DNA from: Mucilaginibacter sp. 44-25
GTDB lineage: Bacteria; Bacteroidota; Bacteroidia; Sphingobacteriales; Sphingobacteriaceae
Length of the DNA stretch: 64,000 nucleotides
Assembly (NCBI GenBank): GCA_001898335.1
Contig: MKTS01000013.1
Span: 453,343-517,342 of the forward strand
Direction of reading: 5' to 3'
Positions 50,970-61,000 of this stretch are shown here, piece after piece. The notes under the pieces are model-generated. The model had not been told where the DNA came from. It did not search any database and saw only the letters and a list, made by a program, of their open reading frames with translations. Within the stretch, counting starts at the first letter, position 1, and each line of letters opens with the position of its first letter. A program made the translations under genes and the position numbers.

Positions 50970-52034
50970 TTATTTAACTGTCAACTGTTTACCGGCTATA
51001 TCTTCCCAACGGTAATAGTGAAAAGTTTTATCATCACTCATTACCACAAACAGCCCATGTTTAAAGGTACTGTTCAGCGGGACATTCACTACATCAGAGC
51101 CGTCGCTCTGGCGTGCGGCTACCGGGACCACCTTCAACAGTTTATGCTGAAACGAATCTTGCGGTGTACCCTCCCTGCTAAACACCTGGAAACGGTTAGC
51201 CCCTTGGTCTGATACCAGTATATAACCCGTACTGTCGCCGGTTTTGTAAATTGATATCCCTTCATGGTCCGCCTTAAAACCGCTTGTGCCAAATATGGAT
51301 AGTTGCTTATCGCCTTTTTCCGGATCGGCATAATACTGGCGTACACCTACCTGCTCATCAGAATAATAAATATACCCCAACTCATTATCAACGGCTATGG
51401 CCTCTATCTCCTTTTTACCGCTGTATTCGCCAAACTTGCGCACCAATGTGGCTTTCACATTGCCTGTACCATCGTCCTGCAAAAGATACTGCCAAAGATA
51501 ACCACCTGTTTTAGGGCCGTTTTTACGACCTATAACCGCGTACATTTTTCCATCTTTCGCGGTGTAAATAGCAATCCCCATCAGGTCGCGGTACTCGTAG
51601 CCGTTCTCGCCCACAAAAACGTCGATGCCGCCATTATCAACAGGCTTCATATCAGGCACCGAATAAATGCGCAGCTTATGCGTCATTCGCTCGGTAGTAA
51701 TAGCTATATCTGTAGGTTTACCATTAAGCATAAGGCCATAAGCCAGGTCCACGTTGTTAGGGCGCTTTAAACCATGCACCACCTTATCGGCTATAATTTT
51801 TCCCTGCAGGTCAAAAACATATAAGGCACCATCCGCGTCCTTATCTGTTCCTATTACCAGGCTCTTAGCAGGGTCGGCTTTATTTACCCATATTGCGGGG
51901 TCATCCGTATCATATTTTACCGGCTCGGTAATTACTACGGGCTTTACATCATTTTCATTTACCTGCGCTTTGCATGCTCCCATTGATAGTACCAGGCAGC
52001 AGGGCACCATTTGTATCCAGCTTCTCACGTTCAT
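50970..52034 (-). CDS. Beta-propeller phytase lipoprotein
   Basis: A 354-residue lipoprotein (lipobox Cys20, LSMGACKAQ). Beta-propeller phytase features are visible: YDTDDPAIWVNKADPAKSLV (calcium and phosphate site), VHGLKRPNNVDLAYG, EIEAIAVDNELGYIYYSDEQ, and the late VVMSDDKTFHYYRW. It should release phosphate from phytate with calcium. It lies 2 bp downstream of the beta-helix lipoprotein and beyond the TonB receptor on the same strand, giving a three-gene organophosphate-acquisition operon. Confidence 0.92.
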   Translation of the reverse strand: MNVRSWIQMVPCCLVLSMGACKAQVNENDVKPVVITEPVKYDTDDPAIWVNKADPAKSLVIGTDKDADGALYVFDLQGKIIADKVVHGLKRPNNVDLAYGLMLNGKPTDIAITTERMTHKLRIYSVPDMKPVDNGGIDVFVGENGYEYRDLMGIAIYTAKDGKMYAVIGRKNGPKTGGYLWQYLLQDDGTGNVKATLVRKFGEYSGKKEIEAIAVDNELGYIYYSDEQVGVRQYYADPEKGDKQLSIFGTSGFKADHEGISIYKTGDSTGYILVSDQGANRFQVFSREGTPQDSFQHKLLKVVPVAARQSDGSDVVNVPLNSTFKHGLFVVMSDDKTFHYYRWEDIAGKQLTVK

Positions 52035-52036
52035 GC

Positions 52037-53302
52037 TTATAATTTTGTTCCGTAAGCGCCTATGTAAGTAGCCGGCTCAGGCGATACGTAAGTAATGCCG
52101 TTGCTCATGGCTATACCTGTTTTATAAAAGCGGGTGAAGCCGGTTGTACCTTTACCTAAAGCAGGTGAATTACCCTGCAGGTGAAAATCCCAGGTGGTGT
52201 TAAAGTCAGGACTGGTCACAGGGTTATCCAGCGGATAGTTAACAAATTTAGGATCATTCTGGCCGGCTGTTGTACCGCGCACATCATGCGTGCCACCAGC
52301 AACCACATCGTTCTTACCTACCTGGAATTGGTTAACGGTAGTTTGATCATAACCATAGTACCAGTTATAATCGTTTTTAGAGCGACTATCCTCCAGATTT
52401 TTAGGATCACGTTTAATACCGAAACGGGTATTAGCAAATAGATTATTAAACAGGTCGGCATGCACGCTGGTTTCCAGCCATACCGAACCACCTTTGGCAG
52501 TAGGCCTGCGCCAGCCTGTGTTTACCATGGTATTGTTATAAGCTATAATGTATGCCTGAGGTTTAAGGTCACCGGCATTTGAAAGCTTCAGCGCGTTGGT
52601 GTTACAGCTATAAACAAAGTTATATGCCACATCGGCCAAACAGCCCGATTTGAAGTTCATGGCCTCGCCACCGGTTATACCTGTGGTGTAAAAAATATTG
52701 TTGGCAAAGATGATCTTGCCGCCCTGGATGTAAGTACAATCTTCCTGAAAATTACGGATGATGCTGTTTTGAACCACCAGTTTACCATTGATGTTTGAAA
52801 ACCACAACGCCGGAAGGTTTTCACCGGCTTTATTTTTATACAAACCCATTTTTACAGAGGTTGAAGCATCAGATGTAGTGTTACCGCCGTACTCCAGTAT
52901 CGTGTGATCAAGCACCAGTTCGGAACATGAAGGCGCTGCCAGTATACCTCCCCAAAGCTTACCAAACTTATTGGCATCTGTGCGGTAGGCATCGCTTACC
53001 GTAAATTTAACCGGGTTTACATCAGTACCCAATGAGTATAGGTTTCCCTTTACAATCACTTCCGGTTTGGCGGTGGCGTCCATTAACACGGTAACACCTT
53101 CCTCTATGGTAAGGGTTTTACCTTCGGGGATAATAATATCACCTTTAATTTCATGCACGCTTCCCTTTGCCCACACCCCTGACACTTCACCCGAGGACGA
53201 GCCATTGATCGGCCTGGTATCTACGTCGATATTTGCTTTCTGGCAGCCGGCTAATGCCATTGAAGCAAGTGCTGCTGCTGTTAATAATTGTTTAAATTTC
53301 AT
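52037..53302 (-). CDS. Right-handed beta-helix lipoprotein
   Basis: A 421-residue lipoprotein (MKFKQLLTAAALASMALAGCQKA, lipid Cys19). From about residue 45, repeated strand-turn units of a parallel beta-helix are seen (IIIPEGKTLTIEEGVTVLMD, LVLDHTILEYGG, LVVQNSIIRNF, IIFANNIFYTTG). Such solenoids often belong to pectate-lyase-like or surface substrate-binding proteins. No catalytic set is recognised. Sandwiched between a TonB receptor and phytase genes, it may capture phytate or its complexes at the surface (inference). ATG 53302 gives the proper signal peptide. Confidence 0.7.
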   Translation of the reverse strand: MKFKQLLTAAALASMALAGCQKANIDVDTRPINGSSSGEVSGVWAKGSVHEIKGDIIIPEGKTLTIEEGVTVLMDATAKPEVIVKGNLYSLGTDVNPVKFTVSDAYRTDANKFGKLWGGILAAPSCSELVLDHTILEYGGNTTSDASTSVKMGLYKNKAGENLPALWFSNINGKLVVQNSIIRNFQEDCTYIQGGKIIFANNIFYTTGITGGEAMNFKSGCLADVAYNFVYSCNTNALKLSNAGDLKPQAYIIAYNNTMVNTGWRRPTAKGGSVWLETSVHADLFNNLFANTRFGIKRDPKNLEDSRSKNDYNWYYGYDQTTVNQFQVGKNDVVAGGTHDVRGTTAGQNDPKFVNYPLDNPVTSPDFNTTWDFHLQGNSPALGKGTTGFTRFYKTGIAMSNGITYVSPEPATYIGAYGTKL

Positions 53303-53331
53303 GATTGTATGCATATATGGTATAGCAGTAA

Positions 53332-56118
53332 TTAATTGAATTTGTAGCGCAGACCCAGCAGGTAGCTCTGCCCGTAATAATCCGCGCGGATAAGTGTCTG
53401 GCCGTTATGCACTATATTTTCGGCTATTTTATCATTCGCCGGGTTGGTGCCTTTAATGAATAGTTTGGTTGGCGTATTCAGGATGTTGTTGGCTTTAACA
53501 AATACGCTGAAATTTTTTGCAAATCGCTTTTCGGCGGAAGCATCCATCTGGATAAAGCCTTTTTGCCAAAGGTCGTTATCCAGGAATTGCGACACCGTAT
53601 TGATACGCTCACCGGTATAAGCTCCGGCTATTTGTACGTCCCAGCCCTTCTTGGTGTCTTTATACAATAAAGACAGGTTGGCAATATGTGCCGATTGCCC
53701 GTATAGCGGTCTTGTCTGGTCTACCAGATAGGTTTCTAAATCGCCGGTTGTGGCATTAACCCGCCTTGCGCTTTTAGGGGTTGTAATGCGCGAATGCGTG
53801 TAGGTATAATTGGCCTTGATGCCTATTTTGTTAAAGAATTTAATGTAGTCTATCTCAGCACCGTAGTTTTTGGCAGTACCAAAATTGCCTGGCGTGTAGT
53901 AAATATCCTGACCGCGTACGGGGTCGGGCTGGAAAGTATACTCAATAGGATCTTTAATACGTTTGTAGAACGCGCCTACCAGTAACTGCTCAGAAGCGCC
54001 GGGGAACAACTCGTAGCGCAGGTCATAATTATCCGCGAGAGCGCGTTTCAGATCGGGGTTACCACGTTCCTGGTATTCTTCGTTCACTACCTTACTTGGC
54101 ACAATCTCATAAAAACCGGGGCGGTTAACCGCTTTATAGTATGAAGCGTGTAATTGAGCTTTATCCGTTAGATGATATTTAGCGTTAATACTGGGTAACA
54201 CATCCGTATATACCTGGCTGCCATTAGGCCTTGTTTCTCCTGCGGGGAACAGTAAGCTATACCCTTGATTAGTGTGCTCCACACGGGCTCCTCCAACCAA
54301 CTCCAGTTTGTCGGCATTGTATTTTAACATACCATAGCCCGCAGACGTTTTTTCAGAAGCATCGTAAGTAAGTGGGTTGGCTACGGCACCGGTCGGGTTG
54401 GTTACTACCAGGTTAAGGTCGGTATAGTTTTGAAAGTCAACTCCATATTGCTTGCTGATGTCGCTGGGTACTGGTGCAAGCGTGTAATTATTAAAGAAAC
54501 TGCTGCGCTGCTTATCGCGATATAAACCACCAAACATCAGGTCAAGTTTATTGGCAGTGTTGGTATTTTTGAAAATATTGTAAGTAAGGTCGAGATACCC
54601 GGCTTTATCCTCATCGGTATTACGTTCCCAGCGGCGTTGTATAGGAGCGCTGTTTACTAAAGTGGTGCGCTTATCTACAAAATTTTGTTCAATGCCATTT
54701 AAACTGATAGTGGTGTTATCAGGCACCTCGTTGCGCGCAGATGAATAAACCGCCGACCATTGTACTTTAAATTTATCATTAAACAAATTATGGTCGCCAT
54801 GCAGCGTACTGTTATATATTTCCTGCTTGGTTAACCTGCTACGAGTAGTGTAGGTAAGCTCGGCATTACCATTGGCAGGGTCATAAACACCATTGTAGGT
54901 AGTACCCAAAGCATCGCGCAGTTGCTGGTTTTGCAGGTTAACATAAACGTTGTATAAACTCAGCTTGTTATTTTTATCAAAAACGTAGTCTACCTTACCA
55001 TGTAAACCCAGGCGTTTTTGCTGTTCGGAATACTCGCGGTAGCTTTTACTGGTAATTACGGCATATTTATCAGTACCGGCCACAGCGGTATTGTAAAAGG
55101 TACTGTTGCTTCCTCTATAGGTGTTTTGATAGCTACCTGCCAGGATAATACCCAGTTTATTATCAAAGAAGCGCTGACCTAACGATAGGCTACCTACAAG
55201 GTTAGGTGCCGGCTTTTTTGAGGTATAATCAAGCGGTCCTTTTGGGAAATCGGCTTGGGTAGCATTATAGTCACGGCCGTGTATCTCGTAGGGAGATTTA
55301 CTGTTGATGGATGACGCGTTGAAACTGGTAAAATTACGATCAAAGAACAACTGGCTGTATCCTGTAGCCAAATTAGCATTTACCTGGAAACGCTCCGGCG
55401 CGTTTTTCATCACCATGTTTACCGCGCCACCAATGGCATCGCCCTCCAGGTTTGGTGTGAGGGTTTTGTAAACCTCCAGTCGGTCCAAAAGATCAGAGGG
55501 GAAAAGGTCAAGTGGTACATAGCGGTATTTATTATCCGGGCTGGGGATCTTTACGCCATTAACCAGCGTGTAATTGTAACGCTTATCCATACCACGTAAA
55601 ATAGCGTATTGCCCGTCGCCGTTGCTGTTACGCTCGATGGACACGCCTGATACACGCTGCATTACGTTGGCCACGGTAAGGTCTGGCGATACTTCAATAG
55701 CCTTGCCAGATACGATGTTCATTACCTGTGTGGCTTTTTGCTCAATGCGTCGCGCATCGCGGTCATTTGAGCCCCCGGCTGTAGCGCGTACCACCACTTC
55801 GTTCAGGTCTGTTGAAGCGCTCTCCATGTAAAATTTCAGGTGAGGGTTATCTTCCTTCAAAATATTAATGTCCTTGCGGATGTTTTTGTAGGTAAGGTAA
55901 CTGATACGGATGGTTGCGGGGCCTGTGTTAACTCCTTTTATTTCGAAAGATCCATCCAAGCCAGTAGTGGTAGCTTTACCGGTATTTTCTAACAAAACGG
56001 TGGCTCCTACCAGGGCTTCGCCCGATTGCTTATCATAAACATGCCCCTTAATTTTAGCTGCGTTAGCTATAGTAACGCAAAAGAGCAGCGGTAAAAAAAT
56101 TTGTAAAAGTTTGTTCAT
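53332..56118 (-). CDS. TonB-dependent receptor (organophosphate uptake candidate)
   Basis: A 928-residue outer-membrane receptor. Signal peptide to about residue 20, carboxypeptidase-D-like domain 22-95 (KGHVYDKQSGEALVGATVLL), plug about 120-235 (VSPDLTVANVMQRVSGVSI, AILRGMDKRYNYTLVNGVKI, EGDAIGGAVNMVMKN), and a barrel ending in GLRYKFN. The NVMQRVSGVSIER form is typical of TonB receptors for non-SusD substrates. There is no STN domain. Genes for a beta-helix lipoprotein and phytase follow on the same strand, so phytate-derived phosphate esters are a plausible substrate. Confidence 0.92.
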   Translation of the reverse strand: MNKLLQIFLPLLFCVTIANAAKIKGHVYDKQSGEALVGATVLLENTGKATTTGLDGSFEIKGVNTGPATIRISYLTYKNIRKDINILKEDNPHLKFYMESASTDLNEVVVRATAGGSNDRDARRIEQKATQVMNIVSGKAIEVSPDLTVANVMQRVSGVSIERNSNGDGQYAILRGMDKRYNYTLVNGVKIPSPDNKYRYVPLDLFPSDLLDRLEVYKTLTPNLEGDAIGGAVNMVMKNAPERFQVNANLATGYSQLFFDRNFTSFNASSINSKSPYEIHGRDYNATQADFPKGPLDYTSKKPAPNLVGSLSLGQRFFDNKLGIILAGSYQNTYRGSNSTFYNTAVAGTDKYAVITSKSYREYSEQQKRLGLHGKVDYVFDKNNKLSLYNVYVNLQNQQLRDALGTTYNGVYDPANGNAELTYTTRSRLTKQEIYNSTLHGDHNLFNDKFKVQWSAVYSSARNEVPDNTTISLNGIEQNFVDKRTTLVNSAPIQRRWERNTDEDKAGYLDLTYNIFKNTNTANKLDLMFGGLYRDKQRSSFFNNYTLAPVPSDISKQYGVDFQNYTDLNLVVTNPTGAVANPLTYDASEKTSAGYGMLKYNADKLELVGGARVEHTNQGYSLLFPAGETRPNGSQVYTDVLPSINAKYHLTDKAQLHASYYKAVNRPGFYEIVPSKVVNEEYQERGNPDLKRALADNYDLRYELFPGASEQLLVGAFYKRIKDPIEYTFQPDPVRGQDIYYTPGNFGTAKNYGAEIDYIKFFNKIGIKANYTYTHSRITTPKSARRVNATTGDLETYLVDQTRPLYGQSAHIANLSLLYKDTKKGWDVQIAGAYTGERINTVSQFLDNDLWQKGFIQMDASAEKRFAKNFSVFVKANNILNTPTKLFIKGTNPANDKIAENIVHNGQTLIRADYYGQSYLLGLRYKFN

Positions 56119-56197
56119 TGCTGTGGTTGATTCAATAGTTTAAAAACAACGGCGCAAAGGTGTGTATACACTCGTTTACAAATGAAATTTTGGCCGT

Positions 56198-56244
56198 TAC
56201 CAAACAGCAACAGCGTTACAAGTGCCGTATACCAAACAGCAACA
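56198..56244. promoter_or_regulatory. Direct repeat TACCAAACAGCAACA upstream of the TonB receptor
   Basis: Two identical 15-bp copies at 56198-56212 and 56230-56244, 32 bp apart (three helical turns), 80-126 bp before the receptor start. TTACA/TTTACA words also recur around them. It is a candidate activator site for the phytase operon. The rest of 56119-56397 holds no gene. Confidence 0.5.
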
Positions 56245-56397
56245 AAAATTTACAAGTTATTTAAAATCAAATATTTACCTTGTTTAATAAACGCCATTAT
56301 GGTTTTATTATCGTTACATTAACAAAATGTTAACCGCTATTAATGGCGTTTAAAGCTGCCTTTTGTAAAGAGTTTTGTAACGGCTTAAAAGAATAAA

Positions 56398-58002
56398 TTA
56401 AAGAGTTTGTACAAACAAAGACAGGTTATCGCCCTGCGAAATATTGAGTTTTTTCCGCAATCTGTAGCGCGATACCCGCAGGCTATCTGTAGAGATACCC
56501 AACAATGTAGCAATATCCGCTGACTCCAGGTTCATTTTTATGAGCGCTATCAGGCGCATATCAGCAGGGGTTAATTCGAGCCCCCGGTTTCGCAGACTTT
56601 CAAAAAACTGCTGGTGTACCTGCTCAAAGGCCAGTGTAAACTCATGCCAGTGTTGTTCGTGACTAAAATTTTCATTGATTTGGGTAATCAATTGCTGCAT
56701 TTGTTTTTTCTGGTCGCGGCGTTCATCCTTAACCATTGCCTGCAGGCTTGCCCTAAGCTGTTCAAGAAACTGGTTATTCTTTATCAAACTGAGTGTATGG
56801 TTTGATAGTTCTTTGCTCCTTAATTCCAGCTGCTGTTTTAACGCGGCCTCTTCCAAATGCTGGTTCTTCAGCTCAAGCCGCATCACTTCATGCTCGGCTG
56901 CGTTTTGGCGTGCTATGGCCTGCTGGTCGCGCAGTTTGAGGCGCTGCCTGCTAAATAAAACCATTAATAATATCACTACTAAAACAGCCACTATGGCAAC
57001 TGCTATGGCTGTAATACGGTTTACTTTACGGATGTTATTGAGTCGGTCAATCTCATCGCTCTTTTTATTAAAATCATACAAAACCTGCAAAAAAGCGGTT
57101 TGCTTAACACCGTCCTTTGAGTAAACATCAAGCGAATACTTACGGCTCAACTCGGCATAATGGTATGCGCTGTCCATTTGCCCCATCAGCTCGAAGGCCT
57201 TACCCAAATCCTTAGCGCTTGATGCCTGCTGGTATACGTTCCCTAAGCTGGTGGCCAGCTGCAGCGCGCGGCGGCTTTGCACGATACTTTCTTTATACTT
57301 ACCTGTTTTGCGTAAAATATCGCCAAGGTTATTGATCACCTCTATACTGCCGGTTTGGTCGTTCTGCTCCCGATACAACTGTAAAGAACGATTGAAATTA
57401 ACGTAGGCAGAATCGTACCGGGCCAGATCCTCATAAATGCTGCCCAGGTTCTCGTATATTTTTGCCGCTCCTTGCTTATAGTTCGCGCGCTGATACCCTT
57501 CCAATGCTTTGCGCTGATAATAAAAAGCGCTATCGTACCGGTGCTGTTTTTCGTAAAGATGGCCAATATTACCTGATATCTTCGCTTCGCCTTTTACATC
57601 ATGATACTGCCTGTAAATGCTTAATGCCTTATTATAAAAACTGCGGGCACGGTCTAACTGCTTATTGTAATAATATAGTATGCCGATATTGCCCATATTG
57701 GCAGCTACGAATAAGGGCTTGCCGGCTTGTGTAAAAACCTTATCGGCGTGGAGGTAAAAATCAAGTGCCTGGCTGTAATGCCCCTGGTTATAACAAATGG
57801 TACCCATTTGCTGCAGGCATTGCCCTTCAAGCGGCTTATTCGCTTTTTCCTGCGCTTTTATGTACAGCTTACGCAACAATAGCAAAGCACTATCGGGCCG
57901 GGTTTGGCTTAATAAGCCTGCCTTTTGCAAGTCAATATCCTGACCGTAGGCGCGTAAGCTTAAACCAATAATTAGTACAAAAATATAGATGAGCCTGGGC
58001 AT
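56398..58002 (-). CDS. TPR-containing membrane regulator with LuxR-like HTH
   Basis: A 534-residue protein: signal/anchor at the N-terminus (YIFVLIIGLSLRAYG), about seven TPR units between residues 35 and 320 (AGNMGNIGILYYYNKQLDRAR type), a membrane helix at about 332-352 (ITAIAVAIVAVLVVILLMVL), a coiled coil, and a C-terminal HTH (about 475-530: DMRLIALIKMNLESADIATLLGI, SLRVSRYRLRKKL). This architecture recurs in Bacteroidota transcription regulators sensing periplasmic signals. It lies upstream of the receptor promoter on the same strand and may control it. Confidence 0.82.
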   Translation of the reverse strand: MPRLIYIFVLIIGLSLRAYGQDIDLQKAGLLSQTRPDSALLLLRKLYIKAQEKANKPLEGQCLQQMGTICYNQGHYSQALDFYLHADKVFTQAGKPLFVAANMGNIGILYYYNKQLDRARSFYNKALSIYRQYHDVKGEAKISGNIGHLYEKQHRYDSAFYYQRKALEGYQRANYKQGAAKIYENLGSIYEDLARYDSAYVNFNRSLQLYREQNDQTGSIEVINNLGDILRKTGKYKESIVQSRRALQLATSLGNVYQQASSAKDLGKAFELMGQMDSAYHYAELSRKYSLDVYSKDGVKQTAFLQVLYDFNKKSDEIDRLNNIRKVNRITAIAVAIVAVLVVILLMVLFSRQRLKLRDQQAIARQNAAEHEVMRLELKNQHLEEAALKQQLELRSKELSNHTLSLIKNNQFLEQLRASLQAMVKDERRDQKKQMQQLITQINENFSHEQHWHEFTLAFEQVHQQFFESLRNRGLELTPADMRLIALIKMNLESADIATLLGISTDSLRVSRYRLRKKLNISQGDNLSLFVQTL

Positions 58003-58206
58003 TTGTTTTTTACTGACAGCTAAGCCACAAAATAATTAATCCAATGTTAATTTATCGTTAAGCAACACAAGGAACATTGATTATCAATCCAGGCATTTTT
58101 AGTAAATCGTTGTAGTGTAATACGGCCAATTAGTTTAATTTGCGCCGCTGTAAATAACAATATCAAACCAGCGCCACCGTTTATTTTTAAACTAACAACA
58201 AAACAC

Positions 58207-58734
58207 ATGAAGTTTTTAAAAACCGTTTACCTGCCCTTGTTTATTGCCGCGGCGGTAGCTGTGCTGCCAGCCTGTAAATCAAAAAAACCGATGGTTAAGC
58301 CAGCGCCCACTCCACCGCCGGCTACTGCACCTGCCCCTAAACCAGTTCCGGTTGCTACACAAACTCCGCCGCCACCTCCGCCGCCTGCTCCTGCGCCACC
58401 AGATTATAATTTTAAGAACATACAGTTTGAATTTAATTCAGGCATATTAAAAACTCAGGCTTATCCTATACTGGATAAAGCTGTAGCGGAGATGAAAAAA
58501 GATCCATCAGTTAAGTTTGAACTGGATGGCAACTCATCTGCCGAGGGTACCGAACAACATAACATGGAACTTTCAATAGAGCGTGCCAACGCCGTTAAAA
58601 CCTATCTGGTAAACAGCGGTGTTGATGCTGATAATTTAGTAGTTAAGGGCTTTGGTGTAACTAAGCCTCTTAATAACAATAAAACCGAAGAGGAGCGCGC
58701 TCTTAATCGCCGTGTAGAAATACATAAATTGTAA
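58207..58734 (+). CDS. OmpA-family peptidoglycan-associated lipoprotein
   Basis: A 175-residue lipoprotein (lipobox Cys23, AVLPACKSKK). A Pro/Ala-rich linker (about 28-65) is followed by an OmpA/MotB domain: IQFEFNSGILKTQAYPILDKAV, FELDGNSSAEGTEQHN, LSIERANAVKTYLVNSGV and RALNRRVEI. The conserved Asp-Arg pair for diaminopimelate binding appears partly altered: the canonical G.TD is GNSSAEG. It anchors the outer membrane to peptidoglycan. A strong terminator follows. Confidence 0.9.
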   Translation: MKFLKTVYLPLFIAAAVAVLPACKSKKPMVKPAPTPPPATAPAPKPVPVATQTPPPPPPPAPAPPDYNFKNIQFEFNSGILKTQAYPILDKAVAEMKKDPSVKFELDGNSSAEGTEQHNMELSIERANAVKTYLVNSGVDADNLVVKGFGVTKPLNNNKTEEERALNRRVEIHKL

Positions 58735-58752
58735 CCGCCCATAAACATTTGG

Positions 58753-58786
58753 AAAGGGCCTTGCTTTATCGCAAGGCCCTTTTTGT
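58753..58786 (+). terminator. Rho-independent terminator after the OmpA gene
   Basis: AAAGGGCCTTGC (58753-58764) and GCAAGGCCCTTT (58771-58782) form a perfect 12-bp stem with a 6-nt loop, followed by T. Confidence 0.9.
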
Positions 58787-58833
58787 TTTTACACATCCTT
58801 TGTTATATTTACTAATTAAACTCCACTTAAACC

Positions 58834-59829
58834 TTGGCAAGTAACATTTACAAGCAATTGCATGAACAAAGCTTACTTAACGATGAAAGCTATGAAAGGC
58901 TGCAAAAGAGAGAAAGCTTAAACCTTTTTTCCGTCCATTGGGAACTCAACCTGCTGTTATATACGGGTGTTCTGTTATTAACCGCGGGCCTGGGTACACT
59001 GATATACAAAAATATTGACACCATTGGTCACCAGGCCATATTGGCATTTATAGCGCTGCTTTGCATAGGTTGCTTCTATTATTGTTTTAAGCATAAGGCA
59101 CCATTTTCCAGCCAAAATGTGGCATCACCTAATACCGGGTTTGATTATATTTTGCTGCTGGGTAGCATTCTAATGGTTACCTTTTTAGGGTACATACAAT
59201 ACCAATACAATTTATTTGGCAATAATTACAACCTGGCCGCTTTTATACCTATGGTCATATTATTTTTTATTGCCTATCGCTTCGATCACCTGGGTATATT
59301 GAGTATGGCCATTACCAGCCTTGCCGTTTGGATGGGGATATCTGTTACGCCTAAAACGCTCTTATTAATAGGCGATTTTAGTAGTCTTACACTTATTTAT
59401 ACCTACCTGTTACTGGGTTTTATACTACTTGCGGCAGCGTGGCTTACCGAAAAGTTCCGGTTTAAAAAGCACTTCAAATTCAGTTATCAGAATTACGGAA
59501 CTCATGTAACCTTCATAGCACTTTTAGCCGGCTTCTTTCATTTCTTTGAACATGCTTACGCGCTCATGTGGTGCGCAGTAATTTTATCACTTGCCGGTTA
59601 CTTGTATAGGGATGCCTATAAAAACCACTCATTCTACTTTATTCTTACCAGCGTCTTGTATGGCTATATTACCCTTTGTGGCTTAGGCATACGCATGTTA
59701 GATCTATTCGAAATAAAAAATATAGGCGGGTTTTACCTCTTATTATTACTGATTATTTCCTCTACTATCGGGCTTATATTTTTCTTAATTAATACTTACA
59801 AAAACCTTAAATCTGATGATCATTTATAA
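58834..59829 (+). CDS. DUF2157-type multi-pass membrane protein
   Basis: A 331-residue protein. The N-terminal cytosolic helices (about 1-35, ASNIYKQLHEQSLLNDESYERLQK) match the DUF2157 opening, and ten or so membrane helices follow (for example ELNLLLYTGVLLLTAGLGTLIY, GFYLLLLLIISSTIGLIFFLI). The start is a TTG (58834), since no ATG precedes the conserved helices. Function unknown. It overlaps the next membrane protein gene by 14 bp, so they are co-translated. Confidence 0.8.
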   Translation: MASNIYKQLHEQSLLNDESYERLQKRESLNLFSVHWELNLLLYTGVLLLTAGLGTLIYKNIDTIGHQAILAFIALLCIGCFYYCFKHKAPFSSQNVASPNTGFDYILLLGSILMVTFLGYIQYQYNLFGNNYNLAAFIPMVILFFIAYRFDHLGILSMAITSLAVWMGISVTPKTLLLIGDFSSLTLIYTYLLLGFILLAAAWLTEKFRFKKHFKFSYQNYGTHVTFIALLAGFFHFFEHAYALMWCAVILSLAGYLYRDAYKNHSFYFILTSVLYGYITLCGLGIRMLDLFEIKNIGGFYLLLLLIISSTIGLIFFLINTYKNLKSDDHL

Positions 59830-60994
59830 TCAACAATGGTTAGATAACCTGCGTATAGTAAAAAAGTTAAGAGATGATTATGAGGATGGCTACATTAGTA
59901 AAGATGAGTTTTTAGCTGTAAAACAACACTATCCGGTAGGTTTTTACCTGCCCAAAATAGTGGGTGTTATAGGTTTTTTTATACTTACACTATTTGCCCT
60001 TACATTATCTATCGCTTTACTGAGTTTAATAGCAGCAGGAGGAAATTTTGCCGATACGCCCTATTGGACGTTGTTTTTGTGTATAGGCTGCTATGCCTGC
60101 CTTGAGGGCATGACCAAAGCCAACCATTATTTCCATTCGGGTATTGATAATGCATTGCTTTACTACACTGCCGGCCTTGCTAACACAACTGCCTTTTGGA
60201 TAGCTGGCTTTTTTGAGAACGAGCTATCGGGACTTTTACCGGCATTTACTATTTTAACATTAATTTACTTATACCTTACCCTACGTTTTGCCGACCTGCT
60301 GATGGCCGCAGGTACCTGCGTTTGCTTCTTTTGCGCAGTATATTTTACATGGGCAAAATTGGGTGAATTTGGCATGGCTACCATGCCGTTTATCATGATG
60401 CTCGCTGTAGCCGTTGTATGCTATTTACTAAACTTATTAAACAAGAAAAGTATTGCGATAAACTATCTCAACTGCATTGCCGCGGGGCGTTTGGTAGCAA
60501 TAACAACACTCTACCTCGCAGGTAACTATTTTGTGGTGAACAAACTAAACAATCTGTTAAAAAATCTGGACGATAGCCACACGCAGGTGCAGCTGGGCTG
60601 GCTGTTTTGGTTGTGGACCATGATATTTCCTTTAGCTTTATTAGCCACAGCCATAAAAATCAAAGACCGTTTACTGCTGAGGATGGGTATGGCCTTATCA
60701 GTTGCAGCCGTTTTTACATTCAGATATTATTACCATCTTTTGCCCGTTGAGGTTATGCTCACTATAGGCGGGGTAGTTTTGCTTTTACTGGCTTACACCA
60801 TTATCCAGTATCTAAAGCGGCCTAAGAAAGGCATCACTTATGCCGAAACAAGTAAGGCTAACTGGGATAAGCTTAATGTAGAGGGTTTTATTATAGGCCA
60901 AACCATGGGACATTCGCGTCAAACTCCCGCTAAAAGCCAATCGCCTTTTGGTGGCGGTACAGGCGGTGGCGGCGGGTCGAGTGATAGTTTTTAA
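59816..60994 (+). CDS. Multi-pass membrane protein with Gly-rich C-terminus
   Basis: A 392-residue protein with a short N-terminal cytosolic helix pair (LDNLRIVKKLRDDYEDGYI), about ten membrane helices and a cytosolic tail ending FGGGTGGGGGSSDSF. The N-terminal YISKDEFLAVKQHYPVGFY resembles the SHOCT-like start of DUF2157 partners. No catalytic motif is seen. Overlap with the preceding gene suggests a paired complex. The glycine-rich tail is unusual for this protein type. Confidence 0.75.
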   Translation: MIIYNQQWLDNLRIVKKLRDDYEDGYISKDEFLAVKQHYPVGFYLPKIVGVIGFFILTLFALTLSIALLSLIAAGGNFADTPYWTLFLCIGCYACLEGMTKANHYFHSGIDNALLYYTAGLANTTAFWIAGFFENELSGLLPAFTILTLIYLYLTLRFADLLMAAGTCVCFFCAVYFTWAKLGEFGMATMPFIMMLAVAVVCYLLNLLNKKSIAINYLNCIAAGRLVAITTLYLAGNYFVVNKLNNLLKNLDDSHTQVQLGWLFWLWTMIFPLALLATAIKIKDRLLLRMGMALSVAAVFTFRYYYHLLPVEVMLTIGGVVLLLLAYTIIQYLKRPKKGITYAETSKANWDKLNVEGFIIGQTMGHSRQTPAKSQSPFGGGTGGGGGSSDSF

Positions 60995-61000
60995 ACGCTT

